DNA from: Candidatus Enterococcus testudinis
GTDB taxonomy: Bacteria; Bacillota; Bacilli; Lactobacillales; Enterococcaceae
Length of the DNA: 64,000 nucleotides
Direction: 5' to 3'
Assembly (NCBI RefSeq): GCF_002140915.1
Contig: NZ_NGKU01000001.1
Location: 188,302-252,301 of the forward strand
The position numbers and the translations under genes are program-made. Each line of letters opens with the position of its first letter. The stretch's first letter is position 1. Below, one piece after another: positions 36,241 to 45,687 of this stretch. Under the pieces are notes generated by a model. The model had not been told where the DNA came from and did no database searches. It worked only from the letters and a program-made list of their open reading frames with translations.

Positions 36241-37161
36241 TCACGTGGTCAGCTCATTTTCTTTCATCAAAAAACGCGCTTCGTCTTTCAGCAGACCCGC
36301 AGTTTCTTGAAGCTGATTGTAGGATTTTAAGACGTCGAATAAGCGCTGTTGGGACGCGTTCAATGTATCCTTAGTAGCATCGGAACTTTCCAACACCAAA
36401 CGTGCTTGTGCATTGATTGCTTTCAGGGCTGCGTCGATACCGTGGGTCAGTTGTTTGGTTTGCTCGGCCAATTTTTGCATTTCATCTGTTACCACCCGAA
36501 AGCCCGCAGCTTGTTCGCCGATTCTGGCTGTTTCAATGGCGGCATTGAAGGACAATAGTTTGGTTTGTTGCGCGATGCGATTGATATCCTGCAGCACATG
36601 TGCAACTTCTTCGATTTGCGCTTCTAGGCTTTGGGAGGTCTGTTGATTTTGATCAGACAATGCGTTGACTTTCGTCAAGTTTGTTGATAACAGGTCGACT
36701 TGTTGATGTCCGCTATCAGATAAATGTGTTAATACAGCGGCACTTTCTTGGACTTTCTTGACGGTTACTGCCAAAGTCGTTTCCCGTTGGGTAATATCAA
36801 AAGCAATTTTGACGACATGGTTCACCTCATGATGTTCATCAAGAACCGGAAAGTAGACACCTTCCAAAATCAATGTGTCCCCTTGTTTATTCTTGCGGAT
36901 GATTTTGTCTTGAAAACTTTTCTTGGTATCGAGAAGCTGAAACCAAAAGTCTTGGTACGATTGGCTATTGGCGTAAGTTGTGTCACAAAATGTTTTGTGG
37001 GGTAAGCCAATGATCTCCTCCGTTGAGTAGCCGAGGACATCGGCCATGATGTCATTGGCGAACACAACGTGTTTATTGGTATCGAATACGATAACTGCGA
37101 GTTCTTTGAAAATGGCTCTAAGTAAATGGTCGTTCTGATCTCCTGCTAATGTAAAATTCAT
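36241..37161 (-). CDS. Soluble PAS-domain chemoreceptor-like protein
   Basis: A 306-residue protein with no membrane segment. An N-terminal PAS domain (about 10-130; VIVFDTNKHVVFANDIMADV, LGYSTEEIIG and ITQRE) is followed by a short coiled-coil signalling domain with the MCP hairpin core LSFNAAIETARIGEQAAGFRVVTDEMQKLAEQT. Such proteins sense a cytoplasmic ligand or redox state and signal to CheA. No other chemotaxis gene is in the window. Its presence hints at a motile species such as E. casseliflavus or E. gallinarum. Start ATG 37161 follows AAAGGTGA. Confidence 0.88.
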   Translation of the reverse strand: MNFTLAGDQNDHLLRAIFKELAVIVFDTNKHVVFANDIMADVLGYSTEEIIGLPHKTFCDTTYANSQSYQDFWFQLLDTKKSFQDKIIRKNKQGDTLILEGVYFPVLDEHHEVNHVVKIAFDITQRETTLAVTVKKVQESAAVLTHLSDSGHQQVDLLSTNLTKVNALSDQNQQTSQSLEAQIEEVAHVLQDINRIAQQTKLLSFNAAIETARIGEQAAGFRVVTDEMQKLAEQTKQLTHGIDAALKAINAQARLVLESSDATKDTLNASQQRLFDVLKSYNQLQETAGLLKDEARFLMKENELTT

Positions 37162-37368
37162 CGGGGTTCACCTTTCTCTTTGGGAAGTCTTCCTTCACGC
37201 GTCCTCCAACTATCGGTTGAGAACCTTTGTCATTTAAGAGGCTATATGAAAATAAACGGCTTTCTAAGAAAAAAATAAAAAATATGACAAAAAGCAAGTT
37301 GTTTTGCTTCTAAGCATGTAGATGATAGGCTTGTTTTAGAAGCAAATAAAGAAAAAGGAGCGAATCGT

Positions 37369-38325
37369 ATGACAGACAGAATATCATTAGAACCAGCAGC
37401 CATTGATTTCAGTGAGGAAAATGCAGCACATCCACGTATCTATGAATTGCCACCTGAAGAAGGTCGTGCGCTTTTAGAAAAAGTGCAAGAAGCACCGATC
37501 GACAAGTATGCAGTCGACATTGAAGACCAAGAAATTGACACAGGCGACTGGGGCAAAATCAATGTTCGATTTGTACGGCCCGCAGGCAACCATGATATTT
37601 TGCCAGTCATTTATTACCTCCATGGTGCGGGATGGGTCTTTGGCAGTGCGGCGACCCACGATAAATTGATTCGAGAACTAGCCGTTCGAACAAACGCATT
37701 GGTGATTTTTCCAGAGTACAGTCGTTCACCTGAAGCCAAATATCCAACAGCAATCGAACAAAACTATGCTGTTTTGCAGCAATTACCAGGTTTTGTGGAG
37801 ACAAAAGCGATCGATATAAGCCGTTTGACAGTAGCAGGAGATTCCGTTGGTGGAAATATGGCCACGGTCATGGCGCTGCTGACGAAATCCCGAGGCGGGA
37901 TCCCAATCGCGCAACAGCTTTTATTCTATCCTGTAACAGATGCCACCTTCGATACGCCTTCTTATGAAGCTTTCGGTGAAGGGTATTATTTGACCAAAGA
38001 AGGCATGGAATGGTTCTGGAATCAATATACGACAGATCCAGAAGACCGCGGGACAAGCACAGCAGCACCTTTACGAGCAAGTGCCGAAGAATTAGCGGAT
38101 TTACCACCAGCTCTGATCATTACAGGTGAAGCAGATGTTTTGAGAGATGAAGGAGAAGCCTATGCGCAACATCTGCGAGAGGCTGGTGTTGAGATGACAC
38201 AAGTGCGGATGCAAGGCATCATTCATGATTTTGTGATGGTCCATGCTCTAGATCAAACCAACGCTGCTCGTGGCGCGATGGATTTAGCCACTACATGGAT
38301 CAAACAAAAAAATCAACCGCAGTAA
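37369..38325 (+). CDS. Alpha/beta hydrolase, hormone-sensitive-lipase family
   Basis: A 318-residue carboxylesterase. The oxyanion-hole motif is YLHGAGWVFGS (an HGAG variant of HGGG), the nucleophile is in GDSVGGNMA, the acid in ITGEADVLRDEG and the catalytic His in GIIHDFV. These are the marks of family IV (HSL) esterases acting on short acyl or acetyl esters. ATG 37369 follows AAAGGAG. It is monocistronic, with its own terminator. Confidence 0.9.
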   Translation: MTDRISLEPAAIDFSEENAAHPRIYELPPEEGRALLEKVQEAPIDKYAVDIEDQEIDTGDWGKINVRFVRPAGNHDILPVIYYLHGAGWVFGSAATHDKLIRELAVRTNALVIFPEYSRSPEAKYPTAIEQNYAVLQQLPGFVETKAIDISRLTVAGDSVGGNMATVMALLTKSRGGIPIAQQLLFYPVTDATFDTPSYEAFGEGYYLTKEGMEWFWNQYTTDPEDRGTSTAAPLRASAEELADLPPALIITGEADVLRDEGEAYAQHLREAGVEMTQVRMQGIIHDFVMVHALDQTNAARGAMDLATTWIKQKNQPQ

Positions 38326-38343
38326 ATATAATCGTCTTTCAAA

Positions 38344-38378
38344 ACGAAAAAATCGTCGGTCTTCGACGATTTTTTTGT
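38344..38378 (+). terminator. Terminator after the HSL-type esterase gene
   Basis: AAAAAATCGTCG pairs with CGACGATTTTTT around GTCTT and is followed by further Ts. Confidence 0.9.
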
Positions 38379-38546
38379 GCTTTAGAATCAGACCTTGAAT
38401 GCCTGTGTTGGCAAGCATGGAACCGTTATCGATAAAACGCTTGTTTTTATAATACAGATTAATTTAATTGTTTTTAGTTGATAAATTAGCGAAAAGTGCT
38501 ATTATTTTATTTGTGATTAATACAGATTTTGAGAAGAGGTAATACA

Positions 38547-40199
38547 GTGAGCAAAAAAGGATCAGAATTGATTGTTGAAAGTTTGGAAAATCATCATGTA
38601 CCCTATATCTTTGGCATTCCCGGTGCAAAAATCGATGGCGTATTCGATGTATTAGTGGATCATGGTCCAGAATTGATTTTGGCAAGACATGAACAAAATG
38701 CCGCTTTTATGGCACAAGCCATTGGCCGTTTGACGGGTGAACCAGGTGTCGTGATCGCAACAAGTGGCCCTGGTGCCAGTAATTTGGCTACTGGATTGGT
38801 CACAGCAACAGCAGAAGGTGATCCTGTATTGGCTATTGCTGGTCAGGTCAAACGGTCTGACTTATCCAAGTTGACACATCAAAGTATGAACAATGCCGCT
38901 CTCTTTGCCCCAATAACCAAGTTCAGCAGTGAAGTCCAAGACCCAGAAACATTATCGGAGAGCATTGCCAATGCCTTTCGGATTGCAAAAACAGCCAAAA
39001 AAGGGGCTAGCTTTTTGTCGATTCCGCAAGATGTGACGGATGGACAAGCGCAAGGGGCAGCGATTCAACCTTTATCTGCACCAAAATTAGGTCCAGCAGA
39101 TCAAGCCGATATCGATAAGTTGGCCGCACGTATCCATGAAGCCAAGTTGCCTGTTTTGCTACTTGGGATGCGGGCTTCTGGTGTGAAAGAAACGCAAGCC
39201 ATTCGCCACTTGGTCGCAAAAACCGGTTTGCCAGTCGTTGAAACCTTTCAAGGTGCTGGGATTATTTCTCGTGAATTAGAAGGCCATTTCTTTGGTCGGG
39301 TCGGACTCTTTCGTAATCAACCCGGAGATATGTTGTTGAAACGCAGCGATTTGGTGATTGCTGTTGGGTATGATCCAATTGAGTATGAAGCCCGTAATTG
39401 GAATGCCGAAAAAGATGCCCGCGTCATCGTGATCGACGAAGTGCCTATGGAAATCGATCCATTTATGCAACCAGAAGTAGAATTGATGGGCAGCATCGCC
39501 AAAATCAGTGAACAATTGGCACAAACCATGACTGGCTATCAATTATCAGAAGATGCACAGACGTATTTGCGTGCATTGCAAGACAAACTGAACCAAAAGC
39601 CAACAATCAAAGAAGGACAAGCGCAAACGGTGCATCCTTTGGAAATCATTGATGTCCTCCAGCAAGAAGTCACTGATGATATGACAGTAACCGTAGATGT
39701 CGGTAGTCATTATATTTGGATGGCGCGTCATTTCCGCAGCTATGAGCCGCGCCATTTGTTGTTCAGTAATGGGATGCAAACCTTAGGTGTAGCTTTGCCT
39801 TGGGCCATTTCTGCAGCATTGGTTCGACCTAACACACAAGTGATTTCGATTTCGGGTGACGGTGGTTTCTTGTTTTCGGCTCAGGAATTGGAGACAGCGG
39901 TTCGTTTGAAACAATCGATCATCCATTTGATTTGGAATGATGGGGCCTATAATATGGTCAAGTTCCAAGAAGAAATGAAATATGACCGTGCATCAGGTGT
40001 CGACTTCGGGCCAGTAGATTTTGTGAAATATGCTGAAGCATTTGGTGCCAAAGGCTTACGGGCAACGACAAAACAAGAATTAATGGCGGCCATCGAAGAA
40101 GGATTGGCGACGGAAGGACCAGTGATCATTGATATCCCCGTGGATTATTCCGATAATGCCGCATTAGGCAAAACGATTTTGCCAGACCAATTTTATTAA
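38547..40199 (+). CDS. alsS: Catabolic acetolactate synthase
   Basis: A 550-residue thiamine-diphosphate enzyme that condenses two pyruvates to 2-acetolactate. The N-terminal pyrimidine-binding domain has the catalytic Glu region [18 protein letters not shown]. The ThDP/Mg motif is [29 protein letters not shown]. There is no FAD-regulatory partner gene, and the next gene is acetolactate decarboxylase, so this is the catabolic AlsS type serving acetoin formation and pH control. The start is GTG 38547 behind AGAGGT; an upstream in-frame codon is less likely. Confidence 0.95.
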   Translation: MSKKGSELIVESLENHHVPYIFGIPGAKIDGVFDVLVDHGPELILARHEQNAAFMAQAIGRLTGEPGVVIATSGPGASNLATGLVTATAEGDPVLAIAGQVKRSDLSKLTHQSMNNAALFAPITKFSSEVQDPETLSESIANAFRIAKTAKKGASFLSIPQDVTDGQAQGAAIQPLSAPKLGPADQADIDKLAARIHEAKLPVLLLGMRASGVKETQAIRHLVAKTGLPVVETFQGAGIISRELEGHFFGRVGLFRNQPGDMLLKRSDLVIAVGYDPIEYEARNWNAEKDARVIVIDEVPMEIDPFMQPEVELMGSIAKISEQLAQTMTGYQLSEDAQTYLRALQDKLNQKPTIKEGQAQTVHPLEIIDVLQQEVTDDMTVTVDVGSHYIWMARHFRSYEPRHLLFSNGMQTLGVALPWAISAALVRPNTQVISISGDGGFLFSAQELETAVRLKQSIIHLIWNDGAYNMVKFQEEMKYDRASGVDFGPVDFVKYAEAFGAKGLRATTKQELMAAIEEGLATEGPVIIDIPVDYSDNAALGKTILPDQFY

Positions 40200-40216
40200 G
40201 AACAGGAGCATTTCTA

Positions 40217-40933
40217 ATGAACGTAACAAGCAAAAGTTATCTTTACCAACACGGCACATTAGGCGGCTTGATGCAAGATTTGATGGAAGGAACCGAACAA
40301 ATCGGCCGCTTACTGGCTGAAGGTGATACAGGTATTGGTACATTAGCTGGGTCAGATGGTGAAGTAATCATTTTAGATGGGCGAATTTACCATGTGGATC
40401 AGACTGGAGACGTACGGCAATTAACTGGTACCGAAAAAACACCCTATGCTGCAGTGACCCGTTTTGCAGCCAATAAACACGTATCGATTTATACTGAAAC
40501 AAGCAGTGAACGGGTCAAAGAAGCGATTTTGGCACAGGTAAGTCCGAATTTGTTTACGGCGGTCAAAATGCGGGGCGTATTTTCCCACATGCACGTCCGA
40601 GTGGCACCCAAGCAAACCAAACCTTATCCTAAATTTGTTGACATCATCGACAACCAACCGGAATATCAAGCGGATGATATTGCTGGAACAATCGTTGGGT
40701 TCTTCACACCGCAATTATTCCACGGTGCTGCTGCGGCTGGTTTTCATTGGCATTTTCTAAGTGATGATCATTGTTTTGCCGGTCATGTCTTAGCATTTGA
40801 TTTGGCTGCTGGCGAAATTGAGTTGATGGAACTTGCGGAGTTTCGCCAACATTTTCCAATCGATGATGCGGATTTTTTGCAACGAGAAATCGATGTGGCA
40901 GGAATTGCCAAAGACATTCAGGTGGCGGAATAA
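40217..40933 (+). CDS. alsD: Alpha-acetolactate decarboxylase
   Basis: Converts 2-acetolactate to acetoin. It is a 238-residue protein with the metal-binding HxHxxE-type region: MRGVFSHMHVRVAP, then GAAAAGFHWHFLSDDHCFAGHVL, which supplies the Zn-binding histidines. It lies 17 bp after alsS, clearly one operon. Together the two genes divert excess pyruvate to neutral acetoin. Confidence 0.96.
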   Translation: MNVTSKSYLYQHGTLGGLMQDLMEGTEQIGRLLAEGDTGIGTLAGSDGEVIILDGRIYHVDQTGDVRQLTGTEKTPYAAVTRFAANKHVSIYTETSSERVKEAILAQVSPNLFTAVKMRGVFSHMHVRVAPKQTKPYPKFVDIIDNQPEYQADDIAGTIVGFFTPQLFHGAAAAGFHWHFLSDDHCFAGHVLAFDLAAGEIELMELAEFRQHFPIDDADFLQREIDVAGIAKDIQVAE

Positions 40934-40976
40934 TAGAGCAGATGTGACGTCAATGAACAGAAAGAAATAGTGCACA

Positions 40977-41013
40977 AAAGGTGTCTAGTGAAACGACTAG
41001 CGCCTTTTTTTGT
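40977..41013 (+). terminator. alsSD terminator
   Basis: AAAAGGTG(T)CTAGT pairs with ACTAGCGCCTTTT around GAAACG, with a T run. The stem has one mismatch. Confidence 0.75.
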
Positions 41014-41121
41014 CTGCAGAGAGCGTGATTTGTTCGAGAATCTTCTCTGCATGATAGAATGGATAAAGGAAAATATAAAGTGTGTGCCTAAGACAACCAA
41101 GTAGGCAGAAAGAGGCAAAGA

Positions 41122-42600
41122 ATGACAGACAAAAAAACGCGTGTTGTCGTGATTGGCGGTGGCCTGGGCGGACTATCCGCGGCGGTGTCATTGACCCAAG
41201 AAGGCTATCAAGTCACAGTTGTGGAAAAAAATCATCATTTGGGCGGCAAGTTGAACCGTTTGGACAAGAATGGATTTGGTTTTGATCTGGGTCCGTCTAT
41301 TTTAACGATGCCTCACATATTTGAAGCCTTATTCACGAAAAGTCAGCGAAAGATGCAAGATTATGTCTCTATCCGGCGACTCCCTTTGGAATGGCGCTCG
41401 TTCTTTCCTGATGGCAGCAAAATCGATCTGTATGGAGATCTGTCTCGTATGGCCAAAGAAAATCCAGCCCTCAAAGCAAAAGATATAGAAGAATATCGGA
41501 CATTCTTATCGTATGCCAAGGAGATTTACGATTTGACGAAAGAAGGGTATTTTGCCGAAGGTTTCGATCAGACAACAGATGTTTTGCGCCATCATGGTGT
41601 TTTCAAGGCATTGAAAGGCTTTGATTATTTTTCGACGATGCAAGAAGCAATCAATCAGCGGGTGAGCAATCCGAAGATGCAAGAGATGTTGGGTTATTTC
41701 AGCAAATATGTGGGATCTTCACCTTATGATGCACCGGCTGTGTTGAATATGATGAGTTATATGCAGCACGCCCAAGGGGTTTGGTATGTATCTGGCGGCA
41801 TGCATCGGTTGGCAGAAGGCATCGTGCAATTAGCCAAGGAGATCGGTGTGACGTTCATTACCGGGCAACAGGTGATGAAGCTAGATACACAAGACAAACA
41901 GGTCACAACAGCCTATCTCGCGGATGGTCGGACAGTCACCGCAGATATTTTTGTATCGAATATGGAAGTTATTCCGGCGTATCAGCAGCTATTGTCGGAA
42001 GTGTCACCGAAAGTGCAGAAAAAATTTGAACCAGCCAGTTCGGGCTTTGTCTTGCATTTGGGGGTCAAAGGAGCATATCCGCAGTTGGCCCACCATAACT
42101 TTTTCTTTTCAGAGGCGGCGCAGCAGAACTTTGATCAGAACTTTCATGACCATCAATTGCCAGAAGATCCGACGATTTATCTGGTCAATGTCAACAAAAC
42201 GGATCCAAGTCAAACGGTTGCTGGACATGAGAATATCAAAATTTTGCCCCATATCCCCTACTTACAGGATACGCCCTTTATGGAAGCGGAATACACCGCA
42301 TTTCGCCAGCGGATATTAGAGAAACTAGAGAGAATGGGGTTAACAGATCTGCAAAAAAATATTGTCTTTGAAGACCGGTGGACACCAGCAGATATCGAAG
42401 CCAATTATTTGTCTCATCACGGCGCGATTTATGGCACTGTGTCTGACCGCAAAAAAAATCACGGCTTTAAGCACCCTAAGCGCAGCGAGAAATACGATAA
42501 CCTTTATTTTGTCGGTGGCACAGTCAATCCAGGTGCGGGCATGCCGATGGTGACCTTAAGCGGGCAACAAGTCAGTCGGATGATTGTCCAAGGGGAATAA
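41122..42600 (+). CDS. crtP: 4,4'-diaponeurosporene oxygenase (CrtP-like carotenoid desaturase family)
   Basis: A 492-residue FAD amine-oxidase-fold enzyme with the dinucleotide motif VVVIGGGLGGLSAAVSL and the C-terminal carotenoid-desaturase signature FVGGTVNPGAGMPMVTLSG. Several stretches (GFGFDLGPSILTMP, RRLPLEWRSFFPDGSKIDLY, SSGFVLHLGVKGAYPQLAHH) match my recollection of S. aureus CrtP more than CrtN. CrtP oxidises the terminal methyl of 4,4'-diaponeurosporene. The following genes match CrtQ and CrtO of the same pathway. CrtM and CrtN are not in this window and must lie elsewhere. Confidence 0.85.
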   Translation: MTDKKTRVVVIGGGLGGLSAAVSLTQEGYQVTVVEKNHHLGGKLNRLDKNGFGFDLGPSILTMPHIFEALFTKSQRKMQDYVSIRRLPLEWRSFFPDGSKIDLYGDLSRMAKENPALKAKDIEEYRTFLSYAKEIYDLTKEGYFAEGFDQTTDVLRHHGVFKALKGFDYFSTMQEAINQRVSNPKMQEMLGYFSKYVGSSPYDAPAVLNMMSYMQHAQGVWYVSGGMHRLAEGIVQLAKEIGVTFITGQQVMKLDTQDKQVTTAYLADGRTVTADIFVSNMEVIPAYQQLLSEVSPKVQKKFEPASSGFVLHLGVKGAYPQLAHHNFFFSEAAQQNFDQNFHDHQLPEDPTIYLVNVNKTDPSQTVAGHENIKILPHIPYLQDTPFMEAEYTAFRQRILEKLERMGLTDLQKNIVFEDRWTPADIEANYLSHHGAIYGTVSDRKKNHGFKHPKRSEKYDNLYFVGGTVNPGAGMPMVTLSGQQVSRMIVQGE

Positions 42601-42636
42601 GGGAAACAAAAGGCTTGTCTAATGAGGAGGACGATC

Positions 42637-43713
42637 ATGAAAGATGGATGGATAGTCTGCTGGTTGCTGGCGTGGAGTGCTGGATGGATCGTCTTTGGTC
42701 GGTTTCCGCTTATCCCTAAAGTGAAGACAGTAAAAGAAACACGCGTGTCGATCATTATTCCTGCCCGAAACGAAGCGCTGAATCTACCGAAATTATTTCA
42801 GTCGCTGCACAGGCAAACGTATCCGATCCATCAAGTGATACTCGTAGATGACGGGTCAACAGACCCCACGAAAGCTGTGGCAGCGCAAAACGGAGCCGCG
42901 ATTTTGAGTACGAACCTTGATCAACCAGGAAAAGCAGCAGCTTGTTGGCAAGGGGCTCAAGCGGCTACCGGCGACTTGCTATTGTTTCTAGATGCCGATA
43001 CAGCATTCGTAGCACAAGATGGGCTCGCAAGATTGATTCGCGCTTTTGATATGAAGGGCAGGCAAGGTCTCTTGGGCGTTCAACCTTACCATCTTGCATT
43101 ACACACATATGAGCAGTTGTCTTATGTGTTCAATGTCGTCATCATGGCTGGATTGAATCGATTTACGATCTTAGGAGAAAAGATGCCAGCAGGTGGTGCT
43201 TTCGGTCCTTGCCTGTTGTGTACCAAACAGGCGTATATGCAGGTAAAGGGGCATCAAGGCATGCCATTGGGCATCTTAGATGATATTGCGTTGGCCCAGC
43301 GGTTTCTGTCTGCCCAACTGCCTATTCATTTGTTTGGTGGCCGCACACTTGTGGCGTTTCGGATGTATCCGCAAGGAATGAAGCAACTGATTCAAGGATG
43401 GAGCAAAGATTTTGCCACCGCGGCACAGGTCACAAATAAATGGCTAATGATCGGGATCATTGGTTGGATCGTTGGCAATATCATGGTCCTGTTTGCCGGA
43501 TTGATCTACTCATGGCCGGTTTTTGTTGCTATCTATGCTTGTTACTACGGACAAAATTTGTTGTTTGCAAAGCGTGTGGGCACGTTTCACGCGGGTTGGC
43601 TGGTCTTCTTTCCATGCTATTTTTTATTCTTTCTTATGCTCTTTGCTTGGTCAGCGATTCAAACACATCGGCAAAAATCAGTGACATGGAAAGACCGCAA
43701 GATTGATCTCTAG
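42637..43713 (+). CDS. crtQ: CrtQ-like glycosyltransferase of carotenoid tailoring
   Basis: A 358-residue membrane-bound family 2 glycosyltransferase: an N-terminal hydrophobic helix, then VSIIIPARNEALNLPKLFQSL, the DDGSTD motif, DADTAF (DxD) and several C-terminal helices (GIIGWIVGNIMVLFAGLIY and following). In staphyloxanthin biosynthesis CrtQ glucosylates 4,4'-diaponeurosporenoic acid. Start ATG 42637 has a perfect GAGGAGG. The gene lies 36 bp after crtP in the same direction. Confidence 0.85.
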   Translation: MKDGWIVCWLLAWSAGWIVFGRFPLIPKVKTVKETRVSIIIPARNEALNLPKLFQSLHRQTYPIHQVILVDDGSTDPTKAVAAQNGAAILSTNLDQPGKAAACWQGAQAATGDLLLFLDADTAFVAQDGLARLIRAFDMKGRQGLLGVQPYHLALHTYEQLSYVFNVVIMAGLNRFTILGEKMPAGGAFGPCLLCTKQAYMQVKGHQGMPLGILDDIALAQRFLSAQLPIHLFGGRTLVAFRMYPQGMKQLIQGWSKDFATAAQVTNKWLMIGIIGWIVGNIMVLFAGLIYSWPVFVAIYACYYGQNLLFAKRVGTFHAGWLVFFPCYFLFFLMLFAWSAIQTHRQKSVTWKDRKIDL

Positions 43714-43725
43714 GAGGAAAAACAG

Positions 43726-44241
43726 ATGCCAATTATCAGACTCACCTTGTTTCCTTTGCTGATTGTTGATAGTTTGGCCTGGGCTTGTGTGCATCTCGGT
43801 ATATCTTGGGGAATCCGCCAAATCCCGTTGGCTTTTTTTGACCAGCATGCTGCTTGGTTTCGCTCGTTTTCCTTTGAAGATGATGGGAAGTTTTGGCAGA
43901 AACAGTTGCGCATCGCCCGTTGGAAGGATCGTCTGCCAGAAGGGACGCAAATCGATAGCAGCGGCTTTAATAAATCTCGCCTACAACGAAAAGACCACGT
44001 ATATCTTCATCGCTTTATAGTGGAAACTTGCCGCGCAGAGTTGACCCACTGGTTGCTCTTGTTTTCGGCGTGTGTCTTTTTCTTATGGAATCCTTTGTGG
44101 GCTGCTGTATTGAATATCTTCTATGCGCTCCTGGCAAATCTGCCGTTTATTCTGATTCAGCGCTATAATCGACCACGCTTGCGTAGGGTCTACGATTCAT
44201 ATCAAAGGAATAAAGCAAGACCAACGACACAAAGTAAATGA
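43726..44241 (+). CDS. crtO: CrtO-like glycosyl-diaponeurosporenoate acyltransferase
   Basis: A 171-residue membrane protein with hydrophobic helices at both ends and a conserved middle segment WKDRLPEGTQIDSSGFNKSRL, which resembles S. aureus CrtO. CrtO esterifies the glucosylated carotenoid with a fatty acid, the last step of staphyloxanthin formation. It starts 12 bp after crtQ behind AGGAGG and overlaps the operon terminator at its 3' end. Confidence 0.8.
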   Translation: MPIIRLTLFPLLIVDSLAWACVHLGISWGIRQIPLAFFDQHAAWFRSFSFEDDGKFWQKQLRIARWKDRLPEGTQIDSSGFNKSRLQRKDHVYLHRFIVETCRAELTHWLLLFSACVFFLWNPLWAAVLNIFYALLANLPFILIQRYNRPRLRRVYDSYQRNKARPTTQSK

Positions 44242-44262
44242 GTGTTGTTGGCTTTTTTTGTC
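44218..44262 (+). terminator. Terminator of the crt operon
   Basis: CCAACGACAC pairs with GTGTTGTTGG (one G-T) around an 11-base loop containing the crtO stop codon and is followed by seven Ts. Confidence 0.8.
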
Positions 44263-44346
44263 GCCAAAAATAGGTGTTAATTTTGGTGGGATGGGTTGAC
44301 TCTTTTTCGGTTACAGTACAGGTACACAGAAGAAAGGGTGACAAAT

Positions 44347-44472
44347 ATGACCATATCAGCATATAATCAATTCAATGCTTTACATAGAGATGCAAATCCA
44401 TTGATCCGTCACATGGATAGAAGGGTAGCCATCTACATGATCGACACCTTTCGAGGGGAGAAAAATACATGA
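44347..44472 (+). CDS. Short leader frame coupled to ada
   Basis: A 41-codon frame (MTISAYNQFNALHRDANPLI then RHMDRRVAIYMIDTFRGEKNT) starts behind AGAAAGGGTGA. Its TGA overlaps the ada ATG in an ATGA arrangement, typical of translational coupling. I recognise no family. It may be a leader peptide or a small real protein. Confidence 0.45.
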   Translation: MTISAYNQFNALHRDANPLIRHMDRRVAIYMIDTFRGEKNT

Positions 44473-45473
44473 TTACCGCACAAACACAGGTCGACCATTA
44501 TTATGAAATGCTGGTGGAAAAAAATTCGCAATATGAAGGGATTTTCTATGTAGGTGTCAAGACGACGGGTGTTTTTTGCCGGCCCACTTGTCCAGCCAAA
44601 AAACCGCTGAAAAAGAATTGTGAATTTTTTGATGATGCGCAAGAAGCATTGCTGGCGGCTTATCGTCCCTGCAAACGTTGCAAGCCCTTAAGTGCACCCA
44701 GCTATTTGACTGAAGATGTCCAGCGCTTGGTTGATGCTGTAGAAGCCAATCCTGAACGGAAATGGACGGACAAAGATTTTTCCTCCTTGGCTATCCATCC
44801 AAATACTGCCCGCAGACAATTCAAAAAATATTTTGGCATGACCTTCATCGAGTATTCTCGCTCCCGCAGATTGGGTTTAGCCTTTAAACATATTCGACAA
44901 GGGGAACCGTTGATTGATGCACAACTAGAAGCGGGCTTTGATTCTGGCAATGGCTTTCGAGATGCCTTCGCCAAAATCATGGGGGATTTGCCCTCGAATA
45001 GTAAAGAGAAGACGATTCTTTATTCGTCGTGGCTGGAAACCAAACTAGGGGCGATGTTGGCGATTAGCGACCACGCCCGATTGTACCTATTGGAATTTGT
45101 TGATCGACGGGGGTTGGAAACAGAGATCATGGTACTGCGCAAACGTCTCAATGCCAGCATCATTCCTCAGCAAACCTCGATTATACAACAACTGGCAGCT
45201 GAACTGACGGAATATTTCAATGGGCAAAGAACGACCTTTACGATTCCTCTAGCGATGATTGGCTCCCCGTTCCAGCAACAAGTCTGGCAGCAGTTACAAC
45301 AGATGAAAGCAGGGGAAACCTATTCCTACAAACAATTGGCACAAGCGATTGGCAATGAGAAGGCCTGTCGTGCTGTGGCCAATGCCAATGGCAAGAATCA
45401 ACTTTCGATCTTGATCCCTTGTCATCGTGTAATCAATAGTGATGGGACGCCGGCGGCTATGGCGGTGGTTTAG
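44469..45473 (+). CDS. ada: Ada-type alkylation-repair regulator/methyltransferase, frameshifted at 3' end
   Basis: Three modules are visible: the N-terminal phosphotriester-accepting zinc domain (GVFCRPTCPAKKPLKKNCEF and RPCKRCKP), an AraC-type HTH (about 90-170) and a C-terminal O6-alkylguanine methyltransferase with active-site LIPCHRVI. After NSDGTP the frame becomes AAMAVV and stops. One added base at about 45450-45453 restores GGYGGGLERKKWLLALEKK, the normal MGMT ending, with the stop at 45541. So a one-base loss, real or a sequencing error, has cut about 29 residues. Start ATG overlaps the short leader frame. Confidence 0.88.
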   Translation: MITAQTQVDHYYEMLVEKNSQYEGIFYVGVKTTGVFCRPTCPAKKPLKKNCEFFDDAQEALLAAYRPCKRCKPLSAPSYLTEDVQRLVDAVEANPERKWTDKDFSSLAIHPNTARRQFKKYFGMTFIEYSRSRRLGLAFKHIRQGEPLIDAQLEAGFDSGNGFRDAFAKIMGDLPSNSKEKTILYSSWLETKLGAMLAISDHARLYLLEFVDRRGLETEIMVLRKRLNASIIPQQTSIIQQLAAELTEYFNGQRTTFTIPLAMIGSPFQQQVWQQLQQMKAGETYSYKQLAQAIGNEKACRAVANANGKNQLSILIPCHRVINSDGTPAAMAVV

Positions 45474-45625
45474 AGCGAAAGAAATGGCTTTTGGCTCTTG
45501 AAAAGAAAATGGTCGATCCGGTAGATTTTTCCGTAAATTAGGTGTTTTTGATACTGATTGTTATGCGCATACTTGGCTAGTATATAGCTTCGTATGCGTT
45601 TTTGTATGGTGAATAGGCAGATTTG

Positions 45626-45671
45626 TTTACCACTTACAAAAAGTAAGTTATAATTATCTCGAATTCGAAAT
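45626..45671 (+). promoter_or_regulatory. mhq operon promoter and MhqR operator
   Basis: TTTACC (45626-45631) and a perfect TATAAT (45649-45654) are 17 bp apart. Right after them, ATCTCGAATTCGAAAT (45656-45671) matches the Bacillus MhqR operator, whose core I recall as ATCTCGAATTCGAGAT. Repression by the MarR-type gene that follows, relieved by quinones, is the expected mechanism. ACTTAC/GTAAGT in the spacer is a further inverted repeat. Confidence 0.8.
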
Positions 45672-45687
45672 AAATGAGGTGAAGGAA

